Part shown: positions 1 through 9,659 of the stretch, in pieces
How the letters are laid out: every line of letters starts with the position of its first letter
Numbering within the stretch: position 1 is the stretch's first letter
Assembly (NCBI GenBank): GCA_963745955.1
Contig: CAVUZI010000011.1
Coordinates: 1,054,001-1,118,000 of the forward strand
DNA: 64,000 bases
Direction: 5' to 3'
Origin: Bog-756 sp963745955
Lineage (GTDB): Bacteria; Actinomycetota; Acidimicrobiia; Acidimicrobiales; RAAP-2
Translations under genes and position numbers: made by a program
The notes under the pieces: generated by a model
The model's database searches: none
Seen by the model: the letters and a program-made list of their open reading frames with translations, nothing else
Told to the model about the DNA's origin: nothing

Positions 1-576
1 GGAACACCGCTCAATAAGCCGGTGGTCGGAATGGCCACCACTCCGGACGGCGGGGGGTATTGGTTGGTGGCCGCGGACGGTGGGATCTTCTCGTTCGGAA
101 ACGCCGCCTTCCATGGCTCGACGGGTTCGATCGTTCTCAATCGCCCAATCGTCGAGATGGCATCGGATGCCGCCACGGGCGGCTACTGGTTTGTGGCGTC
201 AGACGGAGGAATCTTCGCCTTCGGGGCCCCGTTCTTCGGATCGGCGGTAGCTCCGCCGCCTCCGCCCCCACCTCCGCCGGCCTCCCCGCCGACGCCTCCG
301 AGCAGTCCAGGCGCTTCCTGCACGGTCTCCATATCGAACCCAAGCCCTCCTCAGTACAGCTATGAGACCGCAACCATCCAGTCGAATGTTCCGAATACCG
401 GTGTGACAATTACCAAGCACTACAGAACGGTAACGTCGTACGATTCGGGCGCTACCGATGGGTCGGGGAATGCGGCAATCATGTTCTATATCAGTGGCGC
501 AACGATCGGGTACACGGTAACAGTGACAGCCACCGTAGGTTCAGCGTCTTGCTCGACCAGCTTCACAACTCAGTGA
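1..576 (+). CDS. C-terminal part of a secreted repeat protein (GYWLVA/DGGIFSFG repeats)
   Basis: The frame is open from the first base, so the 5' end lies outside the window. The visible part has two repeats of the type GYWLVAADGGIFSFGNA and GYWFVASDGGIFAFGAP. These beta-strand repeats are common in extracellular proteins of Acidimicrobiia. A Pro-rich spacer of nine consecutive prolines follows. The last ~90 residues are Ser/Thr-rich, with two cysteines (ASCTVSIS and SASCSTSF), and look like a small Ig-like beta domain. An extracellular structural or adhesive role is inferred; no catalytic motif is visible. The small ORF at 601 starts 24 bases after the stop on the same strand. Confidence 0.8.
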   Translation, partial: GTPLNKPVVGMATTPDGGGYWLVAADGGIFSFGNAAFHGSTGSIVLNRPIVEMASDAATGGYWFVASDGGIFAFGAPFFGSAVAPPPPPPPPPASPPTPPSSPGASCTVSISNPSPPQYSYETATIQSNVPNTGVTITKHYRTVTSYDSGATDGSGNAAIMFYISGATIGYTVTVTATVGSASCSTSFTTQ

Positions 577-600
577 GCTTGTCATGACGGGAGCGGCAAA

Positions 601-789
601 GTGAGCCTTCTGCGTGGACTGTTGCCAAAGCCGGTCCGACGTGCGATGCACCCGGTGCGTAGTACCGCTGGATCATTCAAGCGGAGGGCGACGCCAAAGC
701 CCGTCCGCAAGGTTCAGTATGCACGGCACCCGATCGGAACAGCGACAACCAGGGCGGGACGGGCTGTGCGGAAGGGATCCTTCAAGTAG
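601..789 (+). CDS. Small highly basic hypothetical protein
   Basis: A 62-residue ORF starts with GTG. The purine-rich stretch GGGAGCGG lies just upstream and could be a ribosome binding site. The product is rich in Arg, Lys and Pro and contains an internal near-repeat (LPKPVRRAM, then TPKPVRKVQ). It has no signal peptide or membrane segment. Its position 24 bases after the secreted repeat protein suggests co-transcription. No family is recognised. The basic composition would suit nucleic-acid binding, but that is speculation and chance coding cannot be excluded. Confidence 0.4.
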   Translation: MSLLRGLLPKPVRRAMHPVRSTAGSFKRRATPKPVRKVQYARHPIGTATTRAGRAVRKGSFK

Positions 790-798
790 CGGAACTGG

Positions 799-1078
799 CT
801 AATCCAGCTGCAGGTCGTCGACCTTCATTGCCCACCAATCGATCAGCCGTTCCTGACCTCGTCGGTGAGGGGGCCATCGGCGATCAAGAACTTGATCGGC
901 TTGGCCCAGGTTCACGAGGCCAAGCTCGTCCTCCAAATAGTCGGCGGACTGATCGACCAAATCCTTATGCTCGGTGGCAATGCGATCGGAATACCAGATC
1001 TCGAAGCCGCCCGGATTCTCTTCGAAGTTGATATCGAAACTCAGCGGCGGGGGTAGGCGATTGGCCGGAATTCCATCG
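799..1078 (-). pseudogene. Truncated, frameshifted 3' remnant of an unknown gene cut by the IS
   Basis: On the minus strand a convincing protein sequence runs away from the IS left end. It includes SFDINFEENPGGFEIWYSD and DQSADYLEDELGLVNL, and after a frame change near 890 it ends IDWWAMKVDDLQLD and a TAG at 799-801. Around the frame change the alternative frame reads KFLIADGPLTDEV, which would join both parts into one smooth sequence. The gene seems to have lost its 5' part to the IS insertion and then acquired an indel. I cannot name the family. No matching 5' half is visible on the far side of the IS. Confidence 0.45.
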
Positions 1079-2258
1079 TGTGGGTGCCGAGAATGTCATC
1101 CGGGTACCTTGAGCAGGACTTCCCTGGAATGGCTCGAGACGGTGAAACTGGGACATGGCCCTTTCGTTTCTCTACCTGGCCTTCACCAGGATCCTCCGGT
1201 TGGTGCGTCTGAGCCGGCGAGACCGGGACAAGTTGGCGATCGAAATCGTCATGCTCCGCCACGAAGTCGCCGTGCTTCGCCGTCAAGTCGTCCGACCGGC
1301 CCTGCGACCCTCTGACCGCGCTCTGCTCGCCGGGCTGAGCCGACTGCTCGACCGCCGGCATCGGGGCAGGTTCTTCGTACAACCAGAGACCCTTCTGCGA
1401 TGGCACCGGGACCTGGTTCGACGGAAATGGACCTATACCCACCGGCCGGGTCGACCGAGCATCCCCGCCGGCACGGTAGCGATCATCCTCCGACTGGCCC
1501 GGGAGAATCCCACCTGGGGCTACCGCCGCATCCAGGGCGAGCTGGCAAGGATGGGCGTCGTCCTGGCTCCTTCGAGCCTCTGGACCATCCTGCGCCGGAA
1601 CGGTATCGACCCTTCACCCATGCGGAGCGGTCCGGCCTGGGCAGAGTTCCTCTCTTCCCAGGCGTCATCGATGCTGGCCTGTGACTTCTTCTCGGTCGAC
1701 ACGGTCTTGCTAAAGCGCCTCTACGTGCTGCTCTTCATCGAGCTCGACACTCGACGGGTGCATGTGACCGGGATCACCGTTCATCCGACCGGCTCCTGGG
1801 TAGTCCAGCAGGCGAGGAATCTGACCATGGCACTGGAGGATCGGGTCCAACCCGTCAAGCTCCTGATCCGTGACCGGGACACGAAGTTCACCTCGAGCTT
1901 CGACCAGGTCTTCCGGGCCGAAGCGATCCGGATCATCCGCACCCCAGTGAGGGCACCTCGAGCCAACGCCTTCGCCGAGCGGTTCGTGGGCACGGTTCGT
2001 CGTGAGTGCCTGGACCGGATGCTGATCTTCGGTCGTCGGCACCTGGAGCACGTGCTGGCCGACTATGTCGTCCGCTACAACCACCACCGCCCGCATCGCG
2101 CTCTCGATCAGCAGGCTCCACAATCAGTGCGGACGAGTCCGGCGTCGATCGGCGATCGTGACCTGGCCCGACTACGGAGAACCGACAAGCTCGGTGGTCT
2201 CATCCACGAAAACGGACTGGCAGCGTGAGGCACTTGGATGGCATTTCCGGCACCCACA
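1079..2258 (+). mobile_element. Complete insertion sequence, copy 1 (1,180 bp)
   Basis: The left end reads TGTGGGTGCCGAGAATGTCA (1079 on). The right end ends in GGCACCCACA at 2258, and its reverse complement begins TGTGGGTGCCGGAAATGCCA. The ends therefore form imperfect terminal inverted repeats of about 24 bp. A single transposase gene fills the element. The copy at 18549-19729 has the same ends and practically the same length (1,181 bp), which fixes the boundaries by comparison. No convincing target-site duplication is visible. The right end abuts an internal fragment of a sister copy. Confidence 0.85.
1155..2228 (+). CDS. DDE integrase-core transposase of IS copy 1
   Basis: This 357-residue transposase catalyses cut/joining of the IS ends. 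The N-terminal third contains a helical DNA-binding region (VMLRHEVAVLRRQVVRPALR) and the RPGRPSIPAG / NPTWGYRRIQGEL segment found in IS3/IS481-like transposases. The RNase-H-fold core carries the expected triad: Asp in LACDFFSVDT, Asp in LIRDRDTKFTSSFD, and Glu in FAERFVGTVRREC. It appears full length and intact. ATG at 1155 lies 76 bp inside the left end, matching the start of copy 2. The exact IS family name cannot be settled by eye. Confidence 0.85.
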   Translation: MALSFLYLAFTRILRLVRLSRRDRDKLAIEIVMLRHEVAVLRRQVVRPALRPSDRALLAGLSRLLDRRHRGRFFVQPETLLRWHRDLVRRKWTYTHRPGRPSIPAGTVAIILRLARENPTWGYRRIQGELARMGVVLAPSSLWTILRRNGIDPSPMRSGPAWAEFLSSQASSMLACDFFSVDTVLLKRLYVLLFIELDTRRVHVTGITVHPTGSWVVQQARNLTMALEDRVQPVKLLIRDRDTKFTSSFDQVFRAEAIRIIRTPVRAPRANAFAERFVGTVRRECLDRMLIFGRRHLEHVLADYVVRYNHHRPHRALDQQAPQSVRTSPASIGDRDLARLRRTDKLGGLIHENGLAA

Positions 2259-2409
2259 CCGTCCAGGTCGACCGACCATCCCCGCCGGCACCGTTTCGAT
2301 CATCCTGCGAATGGCCCGGGAGAACTCCAGCTGGGGCTACCGGAGAATCCAGGGTGAACTCGCCAGGATGGGTGTGTGGTCTTGGCCCCCTCGAGCACCA
2401 TCGGAGTGA
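2252..2409 (+). pseudogene. Internal fragment of a second copy of the same transposase gene
   Basis: Directly at the right end of IS copy 1 the sequence continues as an internal piece of a related transposase: RPGRPTIPAGTVSIILRMAR, then SSWGYRRIQGELARMGV, before homology breaks off in an out-of-frame tail. Nucleotides match 18907-19040 of copy 2 closely. The junction lies where the IS terminus (GGCACCCACA) and the internal sequence (GCCCACCG) share a few bases, so it may be a deletion between neighbouring copies. It cannot encode a functional protein. Confidence 0.8.
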
Positions 2410-2448
2410 GATGGCTCACTGACCAGTTTCCCGACAGCATGATACGCA

Positions 2449-3585
2449 TCACGTCGTACCCGGGCCGAGGTCCGAGATGAAGGCAGCCAAGCTCTTGGGG
2501 AACCGGCCGCCTGTAATCTCGGTGTTCACCGTTCCCGTTCCGGGCCAGACGGTGTCGGCGTCAAAGTAGCTTTCGTAGACGACGTTGTTCACCGGATTTC
2601 GCATCCAACTGGTCAAACTATTCACATAGAATGGGTCGTCCCCAAGTCCATGACCGTCTGAGCGAATGGTTACACCCCATTCGGTGATTGCTATTGGGAT
2701 TCTCCTCGCGGAGGCGAACGCCCGGGCCGAATCCAAGGCGGGTAGGGTCGTTTTATTCCAGGCGGTTGCAAACGTTTGAGGAGTCACCCAGCTCTGGTCA
2801 TAAACATCAAGGCCAATGTCGTTTACGTACGCGTCTCCAGGATAGGCCAGCGACGCTTTGTAGCCGGCCATCGTGAACGCAGACGCGTCAGTGTTCCAGA
2901 CGAACCGGAATGCCTCTCCCCGGACGGTACGCATCGCTGTCACAATTTGTCGGAAGTACGCTGCGTACTCCGATTCCGTCGAAGGTGTCAATGCCCGCCA
3001 TGCGAACCAGCCACCATCGAATTCCCAGCCAATTCTAAGATAGGCATTGGCTTCCCGGGCGGCAACCAAAGTCCTGGCAAGGGTCACGAAATAGCCCTTG
3101 TACGCTCCTGTTGCTCCGACCGCCAGGCTACCCATCGGTTTCCCGGACGAGTTGGTTGGAATCATGGGAACACCGAGTGACAAGAAATAGCCCGAACCCG
3201 TCCAGCCATCAGTGAACAGCCAGGAGAGGTCGCCGCCGGTTCCGTCCATCCCAACCCATCCGCTACTTGCCGGCAGATATGCCGTCGCAATGTTTGGTGT
3301 CGTGCCCGTCTCGTGACCGAATGCCGCCAGTCCCGCAGGATCGAACTCGTCAACGAATGCACCCTGGAGGAGGTGTTGTTTGGGGGCCATGGTCGACACG
3401 CCCGTCGACAACACCATCCCATCGCCGCCAACGGTCGGATTCACGGCCATGGCCAGAGCCGTTGTCGGATCTGGAGACTGAGCGCCGATGCCAACGGCCA
3501 GAGCGAGACCGACGCAAACTAAGGCCAGCGCGGCGGTGCGACGCGAGTGGACACGCATCTGCCTCATCCGCGGAAGTCGGTACAT
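2449..3585 (-). CDS. Secreted GH26-like glycoside hydrolase
   Basis: The predicted protein has 378 residues. ATG at 3585 is chosen because GAGGGG stands 7 bases upstream; the frame opens 19 codons earlier. Basic residues then a hydrophobic stretch (AALALVCVGLALAVGIGA) form a signal peptide. The body is a TIM-barrel-type glycosidase: RIGWEFDGGWF supplies the likely acid/base Glu (about residue 188) and IAITEWGV the likely nucleophile Glu (about residue 302), as in GH26/clan GH-A enzymes. The substrate is unknown. It lies just downstream of a GT2 synthase and an acyltransferase on the same strand, which suggests trimming or turnover of an exported polysaccharide. Confidence 0.75.
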   Translation of the reverse strand: MYRLPRMRQMRVHSRRTAALALVCVGLALAVGIGAQSPDPTTALAMAVNPTVGGDGMVLSTGVSTMAPKQHLLQGAFVDEFDPAGLAAFGHETGTTPNIATAYLPASSGWVGMDGTGGDLSWLFTDGWTGSGYFLSLGVPMIPTNSSGKPMGSLAVGATGAYKGYFVTLARTLVAAREANAYLRIGWEFDGGWFAWRALTPSTESEYAAYFRQIVTAMRTVRGEAFRFVWNTDASAFTMAGYKASLAYPGDAYVNDIGLDVYDQSWVTPQTFATAWNKTTLPALDSARAFASARRIPIAITEWGVTIRSDGHGLGDDPFYVNSLTSWMRNPVNNVVYESYFDADTVWPGTGTVNTEITGGRFPKSLAAFISDLGPGTT

Positions 3586-3843
3586 TTCTGAGCCCCTCAG
3601 TCCCGCAAATCGGACCGCAGGAAGGCTCGTGTCTCTCAACATCGCGTCTTCGGCGGCCCGGCCAACTCGATGAGTCCCGTAGCTTTGCGTCCCTCCCTCG
3701 CGGGAGGTTTGCCCTTTTCGAATCTCCTCAACAACGCTAGAAGCCTAGTTCGTATCCTGTCAACGGTTGAAAAACAGTCTTCTCGCTTTCGCTTCAAACG
3801 CAAACGTTGCCCGAATCCGGACATGGACTAATCGATTTCCGGT

Positions 3844-5593
3844 TCACTGATTTTCTTTGCTGTGAACATACGTGCGGTCAGGAACGCCATACCAACTGCG
3901 AGTGATGAATCCCAGAATCAGGGCGATGTAGACGCCGCCGAAGTAAAGCGGACCGAGGATGGATCCAAGACTCGGAAGTGTCCGAAATCCAACCGCGAAG
4001 CAAAGAGGCACAACGACTGTACTGACAACGATCAACTGCGGGAGAACCTCCCGCCAGTGCCACCGCACATCGTCATATTTTCGGGTGACTTTGTATTCGG
4101 GCTTCCTGGTCCGCCCTCCGACAAAAGCCCGGAGGGACGCGCCGGTGATCATGGTGGCCATTCCCGCCCACACCACTCTGAACTGCCACAGATCTTTGAC
4201 CGGCGTTCGTTGGCGGGACCTTCGGTCATTGTAAGGGCGCCCCAACAGCAGCATCCATGCTTCAATGGCCACAATCAGCGGAAGCATGTGCGCGATATAG
4301 CCCCATCCTGAGGACGTCATGGGCTGCCATCCGAAAAGTGAGCAGGTAACACACGGTATATAGATGAGCACAGTGACAGAATTCAAAGTAGTCCAAGAGC
4401 ATGCCCGTGAAATGCAAACGTTGTCGGATGTTTAGACCGCGGAGGTTGCCCCAGACCATGAGGCGTACAGTATCGACTGCCCACGTTCCCCTTTGCTTGT
4501 ACACGTTGGGGAGGTCCTCGGGGCAGTGTTGTCCCACCGCCCCGACGATCGGCAAATAGACCGAAGTCCAACCGCGTCTCAGCGCTTCGACGCCTGACTG
4601 AAGGTCTTCGACGAGATTCCACACTGGGAACTCGCCGATATCACGGAGGGCGGTACGCCGCCACACGACCCCCGAACCACACGGGAATACCGCATTCGAC
4701 GCATGACGAGAGAGCATCTGACCTCGGTAAAACATGCTGGCGAGGTTCTCGAAGGGATCTCCCGCACTGACCTGGGTCTCTTTGACCGTTTGGACAAAGG
4801 CCACCCGATGGTCATGTTCCAACTGTCCAACCACCTGTCTGAGGAACGACGAGGAGCCGAGTTCGTCGTCGGCATCCCTCGTTTCGATGTACCGGCATTC
4901 AGGATGCTTCACATCGATCATCGTCAACGCCGAATTAAGGTTTCCGGCCTTTGCTGCACCATCCCTTCCGGGGTCGAACCGTCCTGGAGGGGAGTGGTAG
5001 ATAACCGGCAAGTCCCGCATGGTTTCTTCCAGGTCAGGGTCGTGCCCATCGTCGGAAACAACGACAGTCAACCGATTCAGGGGCCAATCCTGTTCCAGCA
5101 CGGATCGCACAGTTCGGAGGATCATCGGGATGTTCTCGCCACAGGTTGGGACGATCACGGCCACATGAGGTTCTGCACCGGTTGCGACGATGCGTGACTC
5201 GGGAACGCTCCGCACCCAGTTATTGGCAATGGTGAGCAGCATGCTGGTCAAGGAGAAGGCGCTCGCCGCGGCGAAGGGCCAGGCAACCCACGGCACCCGA
5301 AGGTTGAGTGACACCACCATCCAAGGGATGTAGATGAGCTCGCTGATGATCAGAAACAACCCTGCAAGTCGAAGCTGCCACTGCGCAACGCGGACCGGGT
5401 ACGAGTCCCCATGGGCTCGGGCGGCACGGGCAATGCGTGTGGATGGTGCTGGCTCCACACAGGCGGCAGGAACAGGGATCGGAGAGCGTCGAGCGACTCC
5501 GGCCGCGCCGTCGACATCCCCGGGATCCTCCAACTCCGGGACACGCAGCGGCCCGGCAGGATAGAACTTCTCGGAGGGTGCGAGCGCGGTCAT
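3844..5593 (-). pseudogene. Membrane GT2 (cellulose-synthase-like) glycosyltransferase with one frameshift
   Basis: Two overlapping frames (5593-4262 and 4386-3844) make one protein of about 580 residues. After an N-terminal tail there are two membrane helices (LAGLFLIISELIYIPWMVVS and the next). Then comes a GT-A domain with VAVIVPTCGEN, VVVSDDGHDPD, RDADDELG, VEDLQSG and the KQRGTWAVD product-binding motif of processive synthases. The second piece supplies four or more membrane helices. The frames join at LLDYF/NSVTVLIY; removing one base in 4378-4388 restores the reading. It probably polymerises and exports a glycan. Either the gene is broken or the sequence has a one-base error. Confidence 0.75.
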
Positions 5594-5870
5594 GCCCGAC
5601 CCCGCTTACCGGTCCAACGCCTGACCGTCCGCCCAGCCTTCCGCACCGGATAAGGATCATGCCATCCGCAGGTTCCGCCAATATTCAATGTCTCGATGCC
5701 GCCGAATGCAACGGCCAGCGTGCTCATCCGGAGTGTCCCCACCCCCGTGAGACCGAGCTCCCCGGACGGCCGACTTGCTTCATCCCTGTTTTCGATTCGG
5801 CGGAAAAGACGCGAAGCCCGTATCCCACCCTTTCCGACACAGGGGCGGCACGCATCGGGCGCGATGCAGG

Positions 5871-8407
5871 TCATGGTCCCCTCGCAATTGGCCCCAGCAC
5901 TGCGCTCGTCACCAGTCGTGACAGGAACTCGCTGTACGCAATCGTCACATGATCGATGTCGGCATACGGAACAAAGGGTCCGATAACGGCCGGACAAGTT
6001 CCCGCGGTGCAGAACCAGTTGTGGCTCGGCATGAGAATGGCATGTGCCACTGAGGCATTCAGGTCGTCTTGTGCCAGCAATTCACCATAGGAAGTCTGAC
6101 CGGTCGTGTAATGAAGAGAACATGTTTGTGGATCTCGATGGGCGGCTAAGCAGTCAGGGACCGACGTCGGGAAGACCGGACTGGTACCCAATACGATCCT
6201 GATTGCCGACGGGGCGTTGGCAGTGGCGTGAGAGAAGAGGCTCTTGAAGCCGGCAGCCCACTCCAAGCTGGTCGTCCTAGTGACACCGGTTGGCCCCTCC
6301 GCGGCGATCACAGCAGTTGGGTGGAGTGCACTGATGACAGGCAGAACATGTTGGTGCCATTCATTGCACTCCCTCGGTTGCGCCCCAAATTCCTGGGCCA
6401 TACGTGATGTCAGACGTAGGGCAGCCGGCGAAACCGAACACAGCCAGTCGGTACCCATGAGATCGAAGCCCGAGAGCCAAAGCGGGAGCCCAATTCCCTA
6501 CATTTGAATCTCCTACCAATACGATCGTACTTTTTGATTGAAGATCTCCGAATAGACAAGGAACTGGATGGGCGGCTTGCCCAGGGTGGTTGTAGGGGTC
6601 ACAGGCATCGAAATAGGAGACCCCGGAGTTGCCATACGCCAGATCACTGCTGGCGAAAGAAATTGAGGGAAGGGTAGAGAACGTCGGGCAGTGATGTCCG
6701 CAGCTTCGATCTATTAATCTGGTCAAGCAAATTCGAGAGAGAGTTTGGCACGGCTGGGGTTCCGGCCGCGGACGTCCCTGCACCCAAAGTGACAGGGTTT
6801 GTAGCCAGTCCTGTGGCAACCCAGACCACCAGAATGAGTCCAATACCAACTGCATACGTTGCCATTCGGCGACGATCCAGCCATTTTGATCGCCGGATTC
6901 GATTCTCGAATAGGTAATACGAGGTAACCGCCAATATGAAAGCGAGCCCGATGAGCTCAAGTCGGGAGATGACTGAGATCTCAGAGCTGCTCGAATACTG
7001 CATCGGAATCATGAGAAGCGGGTAGTGCCATAGATAGAGACCGAACGAAATCTCCCCGATGAATACCAGCGGGCGGCGGGAGAGCAGGAGTTCTGGGCCC
7101 ACACAGCTCCGTGATTTGCCGACGAGCAACAGCAGTGCGGTTGCTCCAACCGGCCACCACACTGCTACGCCGGGATAGGAGGTGCTGTCGTTGAAGACAA
7201 GGGCTGATATCACGATCACAGCCAGGGCAATCCAGCCCAGAAGAGCAGCAGCCCAGCCAAGGAGCGCGTTACCCCTTCTTCCTGACCTGCTTAGCGTCAC
7301 CGGAAGTACGGCGATCAGTCCGCCGAGAGCGAGCTCCCATACCCGAGTGAACGGGGAATAATAGGCAGCGACCGGATCAACCTTGGTCTGAACGGCGCAC
7401 CAAACTGCTGAGGTTGCAACGATCACCACCAAACTGGCAATCAGCATGATGTGTCGATGTTTCGATCTGAATGCGGCCCAGATCAAATAGATGACTAAGG
7501 GGTAAACGAGGTAGAACTGCTCCTCCACGGCCAACGACCAGTAGTTGAGAATGACTGACGGTGGCTGCTGGGAGCTCAGGTAGTTGGTGCCAATGAAAAT
7601 GAAATGCCAGTTGACGCTGAATAGCGAAGCCCAACGTTCGTCACCGCCAAGAGACTGACCTGTGAGGGGACCCAGCCAATGGTACGTAGCGATCAGTGTG
7701 ACAACGAGTACGAGAGCCGAAGCAGGCAGTATTCGACGTATGCGCCGCCGGTAGAACGAGGAGATCTTCTGCCTGAACGGCGCGTCGGATTGGCGGATCA
7801 GTACTCCGGTGATGACGTAGCCGCTAATCACGAAGAACACATCTACACCGACGAACCCTCCCGAAAAATGTGGAAGTTTCGCGTGCGCCAAGATGACCAG
7901 GGTGACGGCTAGAGCACGCAGGCCTTGGATGTCTGTTCGAAATGAGCTGCTTTTGCCCTCTGGTTTCGAACGACGATCTGAATCGATTTTCGCAGAGGGC
8001 CCCGTTAGCGAAGGCGGGTGAATCGTCTGCGTCCGTGGCAAGGTTTCGAGCGATTCTGAGCTGGCTGGCCTTGTCAGCGTCGCGTTTGTCGAATGCCGGG
8101 GCATGCCTGATTGGCCTTCGGGAGGCATCCACAAATTCGTGGCTCCGCTGCGGTGGGTCAGGTCTTCGTTGTTGCTGAGAGCGGAATCCTGTCGGGACGG
8201 CTCTGGGGGATAGCCAATCCACATGCTCGCCAGCAGATCCACGGTTTGACCGAACTCCTCGACTGGAGAAGGAGTCGGGCCAGGAGATAGGTCGCTGTTC
8301 GGTCTGACGGAGGTCGTCGTCCGCCTGCTGACCGAACCGTCACCCTCGGACCCAGTCCCTGGTCCTGAGGCCGCGGCACGCTTCGATGATGGGGTCCAGG
8401 TGGTCAC
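5871..8407 (-). pseudogene. Acyltransferase-3 / SGNH fusion (OafA-like) with two frameshifts
   Basis: Three frames (8407-6644, a middle one ending at 6361, and 6458-5871) form one protein of about 840 residues. The first ~150 residues are polar and low-complexity. From about residue 155 there is an AT3 domain: FRTDIQGLRALAVTLVILAH, GGFVGVDVFFVISGYVI, YWSLAVEEQFYLVYP and about ten membrane helices. A periplasmic SGNH domain follows: VLVGDSNVGNW with the catalytic Ser in the middle piece, and DHVT near the C-terminus with the His. Single-base changes near 6655-6662 and between 6370 and 6410 would restore the frame. The family O-acetylates cell-surface glycans. The start is uncertain because the N-terminal extension is unusual. 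Confidence 0.75.
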
Positions 8408-8873
8408 GATTGAAGGGTTGACTCAGGGATGGACAAGTTGCCTTGCTCCGAACGATCGGTTGGTGCGACACGGTTCAGGTCCGCCGGCGCCGGCGAATGA
8501 GCCACTGCTCGGACCAGTGCGGGTGCTTCCGCCTTGTCCGAGCACACTTGTTCATTGACCGACACTGCGCAATAGCAGTGAGTGACTTCTGTGTAAATTT
8601 CTTGGTGCCAATCACCTGTTTTAGTGGTCGGGCTACCACGTAGCGTGCTGATGGCTATCCGCATGTGATGGCATAAGTGCAGGACACGAATATCTGGATC
8701 GCGACCCGAAGTCCCGTCATGGAGTCAAGCCCGTGACCGATATTGCGGTTTCGGTATGTCGAGTTGGCAATGTGATGTCCCAAGAGACGCGGATCAGGCC
8801 CCGGTCGGAAGTCTCACCGAGATCCCGACCGGGGCCAACCATCAGTTCCCCCAGAGCCTTGGCGGGGACAGCA
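8408..8873. other. Intergenic gap
   Basis: This 466-bp gap precedes the acyltransferase gene and follows the NlpC/CHAP-like gene, both on the minus strand. A minus-strand ORF of 86 codons (8404-8664) overlaps the acyltransferase start but shows no recognisable protein character. The stretch 8580-8640 is more AT-rich than its surroundings and is the likeliest place for the promoter of the polysaccharide group. No clear -10/-35 pair can be defended. Confidence 0.35.
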
Positions 8874-9659
8874 TTACCAGTTCTGAACCCATCCCAGGTA
8901 GAGGTTCTGCTGATAGGAGTTGATGTTGAAAGTATGGATGCCGCGCGTACGCCCATCGTAAGAACTGATGATTGTTCCTCCGCCTTCCGATAGACCAACG
9001 TGTCCCGCTCCGGTAGGCGAACTGGCGCCTCTCCAGAACACCAGCGCTCCGGCCGGTGGGTTCCTGTCAGAGTGGTGGTTCGGAGCGACTGTCCAATAGG
9101 TGTACGCAGTGTTGTGAGCTTGGGAATATGGCAATCCTGACGTGATGTTCACGCCAGCTCCGTAGAGGTAGGCCTGGTACACGAAGTTGAGGCAGAGGCC
9201 GTCCCAGGCCGTCTGTCCGAGCTTGGATTGTGCCCAATTGATTGCGTTCTGGGCCTTGTTAGGGGGTGGGGGTGTGCCGCACGGCGGTACACCTGGAGCA
9301 GCTTGATTGATCGGCGCCCCGTCATTGACGAAGTGCTCATTCATCCAGCCAGAACCGTGTCCAGGGCCAGAGACCCAAGAAGCCTGCACCCACATAGTGT
9401 TCGCGCTACCGGGGACCGTCGTTCCTCCCTGATAACACGTCACACTCACGTTTGTGCCCGGGTAGTAGCCGTTTCCGGATTGAGCAACCGGCGTATTCCA
9501 GTTCGGAGCGGAACGCCAGTAGATCCCACCCTGATCGTTCATTGTCGAGAAGACAGGAGCTGCGAATGCTGGTCCTGCCGTCACAGACACCACTCCGACG
9601 ACCGCTATTGCTGCGACCGCCAAAAGACTCACTCGTCGTGTCACTGTTGTCTTGGTCAC
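8874..9659 (-). CDS. Secreted NlpC/P60- or CHAP-like hydrolase
   Basis: The 261-residue product starts at GTG, with AAAGGGG six bases upstream. The signal peptide is clear (VSLLAVAAIAVVGVVSVTAG, likely cleavage after AFA). Residues ~35-120 resemble an SH3-like domain (WRSAPNWNTPV, MWVQASWVSGPG). A Pro linker leads to a papain-fold domain: WDGLCLNFVYQAYLYGAG has the candidate catalytic Cys and GAGHVGLSEGGG the candidate His. Such enzymes usually cleave peptidoglycan peptides, though this has not been shown here. The final residues NLYLGWVQNW are typical of the family. Confidence 0.75.
   Translation of the reverse strand: MTKTTVTRRVSLLAVAAIAVVGVVSVTAGPAFAAPVFSTMNDQGGIYWRSAPNWNTPVAQSGNGYYPGTNVSVTCYQGGTTVPGSANTMWVQASWVSGPGHGSGWMNEHFVNDGAPINQAAPGVPPCGTPPPPNKAQNAINWAQSKLGQTAWDGLCLNFVYQAYLYGAGVNITSGLPYSQAHNTAYTYWTVAPNHHSDRNPPAGALVFWRGASSPTGAGHVGLSEGGGTIISSYDGRTRGIHTFNINSYQQNLYLGWVQNW

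Noticed and set aside
1079..2258. Target-site duplications around the two IS copies
   Set aside because: Flanking bases on the two sides do not match for either copy within a few bases of the ends.
8404..8664. An 86-codon minus-strand ORF overlapping the acyltransferase start
   Set aside because: No ribosome binding site, no recognisable features; coding status not supported.
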